Shown in pieces: positions 1-4,927 of a stretch of DNA of 8,863 nucleotides (within the stretch, counting starts at the first letter, position 1; each line of letters begins with the position of its first letter). The translations under genes were made by a program, and so were the position numbers. This stretch comes from an uncultured Bacilli bacterium. GTDB taxonomy: Bacteria > Bacillota_I > Bacilli_A > RF39 > UBA660. The stretch lies in the NCBI GenBank assembly GCA_947630865.1, contig CANRJE010000061.1:1-8863 (forward strand), given 5' to 3'. The notes beneath the pieces are model-generated. The model had not been told where the DNA came from. It ran no database searches and saw only the letters and a program-made list of their open reading frames with translations.

Positions 1-1
1 T

Positions 2-871
2 GTACAAGATAGTGGCTTAAGAAATTATGTAAAATTTAATGATGAAATGTGGAGAATAGTAGGAGTATTTGGGGATAAAATAAAAATAGTAAAAGATATG
101 CCTTTAACAACAGGAATACCAGAAAAGTATACTCCAACAGACGGATTAAAATATGAATTTGGAATTATTTATGATGGTAGATATGATGATGGGGACACTT
201 CATTGTATGAAAAAGCAAAATATAAATATACAATGTATAATGGTTTAAAAGAAGATGAAGATGGTCAAGGTTACCAATATATGCCAAATGATTGGACACA
301 TGCAGGCTTACAATATTGGCTAAATGAAGCATACTATAAAACAATCAAACCAGAATATCAAAACATGATGGTTGATGAAACATACTATTTAGGAAATGTA
401 ACAATTGATAATAGTACATACATGGTAAAAGGAACGGCAAAAGATGTATATGGACAAGAAAGAGGAAATGTTGAATGTGATCAATCAGTAACACAGTGGA
501 GTCAAAACCATAGTTGTAATTTATGGAAAGGCAATCAAGCAACATGGCTAGGAAAAATAAGTTTATTATATCCAAGTGACTATGGCTACGCATCAGATAA
601 CAGTAATTGGAACAAAGATATGGGAGAATACATGATAAATGGAGGTAGTTTAAATAACTGGTTATTTAACACGAATGCAGGAGCTACATGGCTTTTGTCG
701 CCTTCCTCTTACGATCCGGATGACGCGATGTACTGGGACGACATCGGTGACGTGAGCTACATCAATGTCAATAACGGCGCGGCTCTCCGCCCAGTCGTTA
801 ATCTAAAATCCAGCGTAGTAGTAACTGAGGGAGATGGAAGTTACAATAGTCCATTTGTGATATCCGAGTAA
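2..871 (+). CDS. DGR target (variable) protein, 5'-partial, C-terminal VR domain
   Basis: The reading frame is open from the window edge through 289 codons to TAA at 869-871. The ATG at 47 lies inside a conserved-looking stretch (NYVKFNDEMWRIVGVFG), so the true start is upstream of the window. The visible part is rich in Trp, Tyr, Asn and Gly. Numbered from the Met at 47, it ends in a variable segment (residues 216-249) that begins with WLLSPSS and closes with AALRP, followed by a constant tail (VVNLKSS to ISE). The variable segment is encoded by the VR copy of the downstream TR. This layout is typical of DGR targets with a C-type-lectin-like fold, in which the diversified residues form a ligand-binding face. 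I think it resembles the DUF6273-like group of Bacillota DGR targets, but that name is from memory. No membrane anchor or sorting signal is visible; an N-terminal signal or pilin-like segment, if any, would lie outside the window. The target-protein role is secure; the ligand and cellular location are unknown. Confidence 0.93.
   Translation, partial: VQDSGLRNYVKFNDEMWRIVGVFGDKIKIVKDMPLTTGIPEKYTPTDGLKYEFGIIYDGRYDDGDTSLYEKAKYKYTMYNGLKEDEDGQGYQYMPNDWTHAGLQYWLNEAYYKTIKPEYQNMMVDETYYLGNVTIDNSTYMVKGTAKDVYGQERGNVECDQSVTQWSQNHSCNLWKGNQATWLGKISLLYPSDYGYASDNSNWNKDMGEYMINGGSLNNWLFNTNAGATWLLSPSSYDPDDAMYWDDIGDVSYINVNNGAALRPVVNLKSSVVVTEGDGSYNSPFVISE
690..794 (+). repeat. DGR variable repeat (VR)
   Basis: This 105-bp segment aligns without gaps to 2777-2881. 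It differs at 14 positions: 710, 713, 719, 722, 731, 737, 740, 744, 749, 756, 758, 762, 776 and 777. Each one is A in TR; 9 became G, 5 became T and none became C. No position where TR has G, C or T differs. The last 17 bp (778-794) are identical, contain 14 G/C, and fit the role of the IMH site where cDNA homing starts. Past 794 the two copies diverge abruptly. VR is about 57% GC in a very AT-rich neighbourhood. Confidence 0.97.
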
Positions 872-876
872 TTCAT

Positions 877-906
877 GTTCCCACGATGGCTGGGTCATCG
901 GGGAAC
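877..906 (+). other. GC-rich hairpin/cruciform downstream of VR
   Basis: This is a near-perfect inverted repeat. GTTCCC (877-882) and CGATG (884-888) pair with CATCG (896-900) and GGGAAC (901-906), giving an 11-bp stem with a single bulged A at 883 and a 7-nt loop (GCTGGGT). It starts 5 bp after the target gene's stop codon and 82 bp after the VR end. Hairpin or cruciform structures downstream of the IMH are known to promote homing in studied DGRs, and that is the favoured reading here. The distance is longer than in the phage example and no U-run follows, so a transcription terminator is less likely. An RNA-level role (attenuation or stability) remains possible. Confidence 0.6.
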
Positions 907-923
907 CGCCTTTAAATAGGTGG
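906..923 (+). other. Second small hairpin between target gene and accessory gene
   Basis: CCGCCT (906-911) pairs with AGGTGG (918-923) through 6 bp, including one G-T wobble, around the loop TTAAAT. It abuts and shares base 906 with the larger hairpin, so the two make a tandem structured element in the 79-bp gap. It lies about 27 nt before the next start codon and could influence translation or processing of the accessory-gene mRNA. The function is inferred only from position. Confidence 0.35.
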
Positions 924-950
924 TTAGGGTTGAATAAAGAAAGGTAATTT

Positions 951-1310
951 ATGAATAGTTTGAAAATAAGAAAAAGTGGAACTTTTTATAATGTCTTTGA
1001 TAATGATTGTTATATTTTATATTTTTTCTTCAACTATAATATTAAAAATCAAAAGGTTGGATTTCCTAATTCTGCTTTAAATAAAATAATAAACAAATTA
1101 GAAGAGTTTAAGATAAACTATGAAGTAATAGGTGGAAATGAACAAAACAATTTTAAAAACTTAAATAAGTATGAAAAATATGTTTTGTTAGGAAAAGAAA
1201 AATATGAAAAAGATATAAAGTATGCAGATATAGTTGATAAATTACATAAAGCAAGTGAAGAAAAATTAGATAAAATATTAGAAAATATAGAGAGAATATT
1301 AGATGAATAA
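951..1310 (+). CDS. DGR accessory protein, MutS domain I-like (MSL)
   Basis: A 119-aa protein with no membrane segment. Residues 6-60 (IRKSGTFYNVF, D19, GFP and a following helix, then KINYEVIG) follow the pattern of the N-terminal mismatch-recognition domain of MutS, where a GDFYELF-type motif with a Phe-X-Glu element contacts mismatched DNA. Here the Phe (F12) is kept but the Glu position is Asn (N14). The rest of MutS (clamp, ATPase) is absent. Small MutS-like proteins have been noted beside some DGR reverse transcriptases; I recall this from the literature and cannot check it here. The C-terminal third is Lys/Glu-rich and probably helical. AAAGG lies about 8 bp before the ATG. The gene overlaps avd by 8 bp. 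A role in binding the mismatched TR cDNA/VR intermediate is an attractive inference but not shown. Confidence 0.65.
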   Translation: MNSLKIRKSGTFYNVFDNDCYILYFFFNYNIKNQKVGFPNSALNKIINKLEEFKINYEVIGGNEQNNFKNLNKYEKYVLLGKEKYEKDIKYADIVDKLHKASEEKLDKILENIERILDE

Positions 1311-1647
1311 TGATAAATTTAAAATAGCAAGATATGTTAAAGAATTTATATTAGGTTTAGAAGAAATAACAGTTAATTATCCTAAAAGATATTTTGAGTT
1401 AAAAGGAAGATTAGTAAATGAATCTTATAATTTATTAGAACTTATTTATTTAGCAAACTATACAGAAATTAAAAATAGAAAACCTATTCAAATTAAAGCA
1501 TTAATGAAAATTAATATGTTAGATTTTTACTTAGAAGAGAGTTTTAAAAAAAAGGTAATAAGTGAAGGACAATCACTTAAAATGTGTGATAAATTATTAA
1601 AAATAAATAAAATGTTATTTAAATGGATTGATGATGAAAAATGTTAA
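1303..1647 (+). CDS. avd: Accessory variability determinant Avd, four-helix-bundle protein
   Basis: A 114-aa, Lys-rich, all-helical-looking protein between the MutS-like gene and the RT. The first helix region ends in VNYPKRYFELKGRLVNESYN, followed by LLELIYLANY, a middle helix KALMKINMLDFYLEESF and a final helix ending FKWIDDEK. This matches the Avd / 23S-intervening-sequence protein pattern: a pre-loop P-R residue pair near the start of helix 2, and a terminal helix ending in a W. In studied DGRs Avd forms a positively charged pentamer that binds the RT and the TR RNA and is required for cDNA synthesis and homing. The start ATG is at 1303, inside the end of the previous gene, after an AGAGAG run at about 1289-1294. 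The last codons overlap the RT start, so expression is probably coupled. Confidence 0.85.
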   Translation: MNNDKFKIARYVKEFILGLEEITVNYPKRYFELKGRLVNESYNLLELIYLANYTEIKNRKPIQIKALMKINMLDFYLEESFKKKVISEGQSLKMCDKLLKINKMLFKWIDDEKC

Positions 1648-2755
1648 GATAGAGAATTTATTAAAAATATATGATTTAGAGATTAGAAAAAATTGTCGTA
1701 ATAAAAGAAAAATTTATATTTTTGAAAGAAATAAAATGCAAAATATAAATAATATTTGTAATATGTTAAAAGATAATACTTATTATCCTGGAAAATATAA
1801 TATATTTTTAATAAGAGATCCTAAATATCGTATTGTAATGTCATTATCAATTAGAGATAAATTAATAAATCATTATATAGCAAGATATGTTTTAATACCT
1901 AAACTTGATAAGTATTTAAATAATCGAATAGTTGCAACAAGAACAGGATATGGAACAGATTATGGTATTAAATTAGTTAAGAAATATATTGAGAAGAATA
2001 AGAAATATGGTAATTTTTATATATTGAAAATTGATATATGTAAATATTTTTATAATATAGATCATGATGTATTAAAAAGTCTATTAGTTGATAAGTTAGA
2101 AGAAGATGAAATGAAAATACTATCAAGGATAATAGATTCAACAGATGAGCAGTATGTTAATTATGATATAAATAGAAAAGTGGATATAGAAAAAAAGAAT
2201 AGACCAAATTTTATCTCTTCTATTAACGCTCTACCTCGTTATCAAAAGGGTAAAGGACTTAGTCTTGGTGCTATGACTAGTCAATTCTTGTCTATTTTCT
2301 ATTTATATAAACTAGACAATTATATAGTACATACTTTGAAGTTAAAATATATGGTACATTATATGGACGATATAATAATAATGCACCATGATAAAAAGTA
2401 TTTATATGATTGCCTAGAAAAAATTGAAATAATGTTAAAAGATTTTTATAAATTAGAAGTTAATAGAAAGAAAACAAAAATTGTTTCAAGTTATGAAGGA
2501 TTTACTTTTCTTGGATATCGTTTCTTTATTAGAAATAATAAGACAATAATGAGAATAAAAAAAGATACAATTAGGAAGATAAAAAGAAGAGTAGATGAAT
2601 TATATTATTTGTATAGTAATTGCTATATAAACTTTGAAAAGGTATTTTGTAGTTTAAATACCTATATGTATAGTTTTAAATATGCAAGTAATTTTAAAGT
2701 AGTAAAAATAGTTGATAAAAAGTTCTTTAATAAGATGGGTAAACTAAATATGTAA
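1631..2755 (+). CDS. DGR reverse transcriptase
   Basis: This is the RNA-directed DNA polymerase that copies TR RNA with errors at adenines. Counting from the ATG at 1631 (374 aa), the RT blocks appear in order: the YRIVMSLSIRDKLI region near 67-80; ATRTGYG (102-108); motif A ILKIDICKYF with catalytic D135; the DGR signature LGAMTSQ (212-218), equivalent to the family I/LGxxxSQ; motif C YMDD (244-247) with D246 and D247; and GFTFLGYRFF (290-299). A thumb-like helical tail follows. There is no maturase, endonuclease or RNase H domain, which separates it from group II intron and retroviral RTs. TTG at 1628, ATG at 1631 and ATG at 1634 are tandem possible starts. None has a good ribosome binding site, so coupling to avd (17-bp overlap) is likely. 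TR follows 21 bp after the stop. Confidence 0.96.
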   Translation: MMKNVKIENLLKIYDLEIRKNCRNKRKIYIFERNKMQNINNICNMLKDNTYYPGKYNIFLIRDPKYRIVMSLSIRDKLINHYIARYVLIPKLDKYLNNRIVATRTGYGTDYGIKLVKKYIEKNKKYGNFYILKIDICKYFYNIDHDVLKSLLVDKLEEDEMKILSRIIDSTDEQYVNYDINRKVDIEKKNRPNFISSINALPRYQKGKGLSLGAMTSQFLSIFYLYKLDNYIVHTLKLKYMVHYMDDIIIMHHDKKYLYDCLEKIEIMLKDFYKLEVNRKKTKIVSSYEGFTFLGYRFFIRNNKTIMRIKKDTIRKIKRRVDELYYLYSNCYINFEKVFCSLNTYMYSFKYASNFKVVKIVDKKFFNKMGKLNM

Positions 2756-3009
2756 AAAATGGAGTATTGGCCTTTTGGCTTTTGTCGCCTTCCTCTAACA
2801 ATCCGAATAACGCGATGAACTGGAACAACAACGGTAACGTGAACAACAACAATGTCAATAACAACGCGGCTCTCCGCCCAGACCTTTATTATTGGAATTC
2901 TATGATTAAGGTTGTAGTTTGTTAATGTAAAGGACAAGTTTATCCTTGATTTTTATCAGAAAGGAAATATAGATAGCTTAGATATTTATATCTTAGTTTA
3001 GAACTATAT
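2756..3009 (+). ncRNA. Noncoding TR RNA region with 3' spacer
   Basis: This 254-bp stretch between the RT stop and the next gene has no credible coding sequence. It contains TR (2777-2881) and then 128 nt of AT-rich tail. In the studied phage DGR, the functional template is an RNA with TR followed by a spacer of about 140 nt that folds, binds RT-Avd and primes cDNA synthesis. Here the tail has suitable length and local hairpins: AAGGA/TCCTT at 2930-2947 with an 8-nt loop, and AGATA/TATCT at 2980-2993 with a 4-nt loop. The ends of the RNA are not visible from sequence. The TR RNA itself is secure; the extent of the spacer is inferred. Confidence 0.6.
2777..2881 (+). repeat. DGR template repeat (TR)
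   Basis: This is the donor copy of VR, 105 bp, about 49% GC, with 34 adenines. In the frame used by the target gene, 32 of those adenines form 16 AAC/AAT (Asn) codons, separated by fixed codons for Pro, Ala, Met, Trp, Gly and Val. The other two adenines, in an ATG and a CCA codon, are unchanged in VR. AAY codons allow many substitutions without creating stop codons, a recognised DGR design. The 3' end carries the 17-bp GC-rich stretch shared with VR. It lies outside any convincing gene, in the transcript of the RT operon. Confidence 0.97.
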
Positions 3010-3279
3010 ATGAGTATATATAATAGATATTGTTTTTTAAAGAAAGCCTATCCAGGATATGTTATATTTATTGTTAGAAAAGGAAAACTAATAACTTTTA
3101 AAAGAGATTTAAAAATAGTTAATTATAAGGGATTAGATGATTTTTTTAATAGTGGAATAAATTATATAATATTAGATGGATTGGAACCAAAAGTTTTTAA
3201 TGGAACAGAAAATCATTATTTTTACTACTTTAAGGTTACTTTATTAGAGGATATAATTGATTATATAAAATATAGATAA
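3010..3279 (+). CDS. Small DGR-adjacent protein, possible MutS domain I-like
   Basis: An 89-aa protein that I cannot name with certainty. Residues 4-36 (YNRYCFLKKAYPGYVIF, then IVRKGKLITFKRD) follow the spacing of the MutS N-terminus, where a tyrosine and helix lead into KYPD-ILFFR-GDFYELF-ED. The mismatch-contacting Phe-X-Glu is replaced by L27-I-T29, so a canonical MutS mismatch contact is not expected. The segment SGINYIILDGLE (48-59) parallels KINYEVIG in the 119-aa protein upstream of avd, which suggests both belong to one small-domain family. No good ribosome binding site precedes the ATG. It is the last gene of the DGR unit, immediately after the TR RNA, and ends at a possible terminator, directly abutting a convergent gene. 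A host gene unrelated to the DGR is the alternative. Confidence 0.6.
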   Translation: MSIYNRYCFLKKAYPGYVIFIVRKGKLITFKRDLKIVNYKGLDDFFNSGINYIILDGLEPKVFNGTENHYFYYFKVTLLEDIIDYIKYR

Positions 3280-3289
3280 TCATTTTTTT
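3258..3289 (+). terminator. Possible intrinsic terminator of the DGR unit
   Basis: TGATTAT (3258-3264) pairs perfectly with ATAATCA (3276-3282) across an 11-nt loop and is followed by seven Ts (3283-3289). The stop codon of the 89-aa gene lies in the descending arm. The stem is AT-rich and therefore weak. The T-run is on the plus-strand side only, so it would end DGR transcription before it runs into the convergent DUF192 gene. Confidence 0.45.
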
Positions 3290-3597
3290 ATTATTTTGAT
3301 TTTAGAATTTAAACTTGTATTTTTTAGAAAATTATTAGGTAATTCATAAATATAGTAAGTATCTTTTTTTATTAGAATTTTATTTGGAGAGAAATTTTTA
3401 TAGATATAGAGAATTTTATTATCTTTAGTTGTTAATAATAAATCAATTGGTTCTTTCATAAAAAAAGTGTGAATACTTTTGGTTTTAAATCTTAGAGCTG
3501 TTTTAATGTTTTTTTTGCCCATAAAACCTTTTAATCTTTTCAAAAAAGTATTGGCAAATTCTAATTTTATTTCTTTTTTATCGACAAATAATTTCAT
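3280..3597 (-). CDS. DUF192 family protein
   Basis: A 105-aa protein read on the reverse strand from ATG (3595-3597) to TGA (3280-3282). The pattern ANTFLKRLKGFMGKK (residues 15-29) matches the DUF192 signature A-T-x-x-x-R-x-x-GLMxR, and FFMKEPIDLLLTTKDNKIL (45-63) matches its F-x-M-x-N/x-x-I-x-LDxxFid-x-xgxI block. The family is a small beta-rich domain of unknown biochemical function, usually 110-150 aa and often exported. This copy has no signal peptide or lipobox and is short, so it is probably cytoplasmic. AGAGGA lies 5 nt before the start, and a strong promoter lies upstream. It converges on the DGR unit with no intergenic gap. Confidence 0.8.
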   Translation of the reverse strand: MKLFVDKKEIKLEFANTFLKRLKGFMGKKNIKTALRFKTKSIHTFFMKEPIDLLLTTKDNKILYIYKNFSPNKILIKKDTYYIYELPNNFLKNTSLNSKIKIIKK

Positions 3598-3605
3598 AAT
3601 TCCTC

Positions 3606-3634
3606 TTTACAATAACTTAAAATTAATATATCAT
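3606..3634 (+). promoter_or_regulatory. Promoter for the RelA-like / 112-aa gene unit
   Basis: A -35-like TTTACA (3606-3611), a 17-nt spacer and -10 TATCAT (3629-3634) fit a sigma-A promoter with one mismatch in each hexamer. The predicted start is near 3641, about 37 nt before the ATG at 3678. The two divergent promoters interlock in 3606-3652, so simultaneous occupation by two polymerases is unlikely. Confidence 0.45.
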
Positions 3635-3652
3635 AGAGTAATGAAATGTCAA
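3625..3652 (-). promoter_or_regulatory. SigA-type promoter for the DUF192 gene
   Basis: On the reverse strand a perfect -35 TTGACA (3647-3652) is separated by 16 nt from -10 TATATT (3625-3630). This predicts a start near 3618 and a leader of about 20 nt that includes the ribosome binding site. It overlaps the opposing promoter of the RelA-like gene. Confidence 0.6.
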
Positions 3653-3677
3653 GAAAAAACTTAGAAAGAGTGATAAA

Positions 3678-4490
3678 ATGGCGAATTTAAATTACGATAT
3701 TCCAAGTTCTGATAGAGTGACTTTTGAAGAGTACTTAAAAATTAGATTACAAGTTACAGACTTTTTAGATTCACCAGAATATCGAAATAGAAAAACTTTA
3801 TATAGTTCTTTATCAAAAGTAAAGCAATTGATGATTGATGTTTTAGCAGAACAAATATATAATCATTCGAGGGAAATTGAACCTGCTATTTCATCTTTTG
3901 TTGTAGATTTAGTTAGTGATAGTGAAGGAAGAATTATTGGATATAGAGAAAATGATGATAATATATCAATTGAACATTGTGTTAAGGGTCTTGATGGTAT
4001 AAAAAGAAAGATTGCTCAAAAGGGAAAATTTAAATATAAAGGTGATTTTGTAAAAGCTGCTAGAGATTTAAGAGATGGTGTTAGATATACTATTATAGTT
4101 GAAGATGAGATTTATTTAGATAAGGTTGATGAATATTTGCATAGTATAGAAAATTCAGGATTTAGGGTTGTTTCATTTAAAAACCAATGGGGTGAAAGAG
4201 GTTGTCAAGGAATAAATACTAAGATTATGTGTCCTAATAATACTGATGTTTTTGAAATACAATTTCATACCCCTCAAGGACATGATATAAAAGAGACATC
4301 AACTAGAGATTTGTATCAAATTCTAAGAGATAGTGAAGCTCCTATCGAATTAAGAAGAGAAGTTAATCGATTAAGAAGATTTTTTCAAAGTACAGTTCCT
4401 GAACCAGATAATGAATATATGAAAGCTAGGGATTATCAATTTGTTTCTGGTATTGATAAGGATTCTGAAAATGTAAGAGGGGGAAAATAA
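3678..4490 (+). CDS. RelA/SpoT-like nucleotidyltransferase-fold protein
   Basis: A 270-aa soluble protein. Three core signatures of the (p)ppGpp synthetase fold appear in order: VKGLDGIKRKI (102-112), comparable to RVKSxxSIxxKL; DLRDGVRYTIIV (130-141), comparable to DLxGxRIIV; and FEIQFHT (192-198), comparable to the ExQ motif. A conserved-looking KNQW and Q-GIN block (168-180) lies between the last two. There is no HD hydrolase, TGS or ACT domain, so it is not a long RSH enzyme. The RYT and QFHT variants resemble a divergent RelA/SpoT-like group that I remember from phage-head-associated and toxin-like proteins, not classical small alarmone synthetases. Whether it makes an alarmone, modifies RNA or is inactive cannot be told. 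AGAAAGAG precedes the ATG. The stop overlaps the next start by one base (TAATG), so the two genes are coupled. Confidence 0.6.
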   Translation: MANLNYDIPSSDRVTFEEYLKIRLQVTDFLDSPEYRNRKTLYSSLSKVKQLMIDVLAEQIYNHSREIEPAISSFVVDLVSDSEGRIIGYRENDDNISIEHCVKGLDGIKRKIAQKGKFKYKGDFVKAARDLRDGVRYTIIVEDEIYLDKVDEYLHSIENSGFRVVSFKNQWGERGCQGINTKIMCPNNTDVFEIQFHTPQGHDIKETSTRDLYQILRDSEAPIELRREVNRLRRFFQSTVPEPDNEYMKARDYQFVSGIDKDSENVRGGK

Positions 4491-4828
4491 TGAAAGAGAA
4501 TAATCAGACTGTTGAATATTTTATTATTGGAATACCAAGAGAAATTCAGGGAAGAATAGTGTTTGATGAATTTTATGTAGCTTTAATTGATGATATTATT
4601 TTACAAGTTTTAAATCAAAGAGGTTATTGGCAGGTTGATACGAATTTGGAACTTTATGATTATGCTATGCTTGATGAAGATGGGGACAATGAAGTTATTC
4701 GAAAAAAGATAAGTAAAGATGAAGTTTATCAAGAGATGAAAAGGAGAAGAGCAAAATTTAACGAAGAAACTCTAAAAAGAAAAAGGCAAGAAGAGGAAAA
4801 AATATTGAGAAAAATTGATAAAGCATAA
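4490..4828 (+). CDS. Uncharacterised 112-aa charged protein
   Basis: I do not recognise this family. It is a soluble-looking protein. Residues 8-60 contain alternating hydrophobic stretches (EYFIIGIP, FYVALIDDIILQVL, YWQVD), consistent with a small alpha/beta domain. Residues 72-112 are strongly Lys/Arg/Glu-rich and probably a long helix or coiled coil. The start overlaps the stop of the RelA-like gene by one base and has a strong AGAGGGGG ribosome binding site. It is therefore co-translated with that gene and may be its partner or regulator. The coding sequence ends about 70 bp before an intrinsic terminator. The partnership is inferred from coupling alone. Confidence 0.75.
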   Translation: MKENNQTVEYFIIGIPREIQGRIVFDEFYVALIDDIILQVLNQRGYWQVDTNLELYDYAMLDEDGDNEVIRKKISKDEVYQEMKRRRAKFNEETLKRKRQEEEKILRKIDKA

Positions 4829-4897
4829 AAGTTATGATAATAAATAATTTTTATGAAGTTATTAAATTTATTATTAATTGTCATTTAAAGCGTAAAA

Positions 4898-4927
4898 AAC
4901 AAGATTTATTCTTGTTATTTTTTTTTT
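4898..4927 (+). terminator. Intrinsic terminator after the RelA-like / 112-aa unit
   Basis: AACAAGA (4898-4904) pairs perfectly with TCTTGTT (4910-4916) across the 5-nt loop TTTAT. One A and then ten Ts (4918-4927) follow. This is a clear Rho-independent terminator ending the upstream two-gene unit. The descending arm also supplies the -35 box of the next promoter. Confidence 0.85.

Larger units (their letters stand above)
690..2881 (+). mobile_element. Diversity-generating retroelement (VR, accessory genes, RT, TR)
   Basis: The DGR core is bounded on the left by the variable repeat and on the right by the template repeat. Between them lie, all on the plus strand, a MutS-domain-I-like gene, avd and the reverse transcriptase. 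The three genes overlap each other (8 bp, then about 17 bp), which implies one transcript and translational coupling. The order target, accessory genes, RT, TR places TR 21 bp after the RT stop codon. The gene content (one RT, Avd, one TR and one adjacent VR) is everything expected of an autonomous, cis-acting DGR. No transposase, integrase or direct-repeat boundary is visible, so this is a diversification cassette and not a self-transposing element. Confidence 0.95.

Noticed and set aside
345..593. 82-aa reverse-strand open frame inside the target gene
   Set aside because: It lies wholly opposite a well-supported coding region, has an implausible His/Leu/Phe/Tyr-rich composition and has no ribosome binding site.
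47..871. ATG at 47 as the true start of the target gene
   Set aside because: The frame is open without a stop back to the window edge, and the codons just before 47 encode part of what looks like a continuous domain. No ribosome binding site precedes 47. Treated as a 5'-truncated gene.
1540..1560. Possible frameshift at the A-run inside avd
   Set aside because: The frame continues with a normal Avd-like C-terminus ending in the expected final helix, so the gene is intact.
1631..2755. RT belonging to a group II intron or retron
   Set aside because: There is no maturase or endonuclease domain and no intron structure. The LGAMTSQ motif plus the adjacent Avd gene and TR/VR pair fit only a DGR.
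2662..2937. 91-aa reverse-strand open frame across TR
   Set aside because: It arises because TR is built of stop-free AAY codons; its product is a run of Val/Ile from the complement. It overlaps the RT end and has no supporting start signal.
3479..3664. 61-aa forward open frame opposite the DUF192 gene
   Set aside because: It is the shadow of a recognisable DUF192 family protein on the other strand and runs through its promoter.
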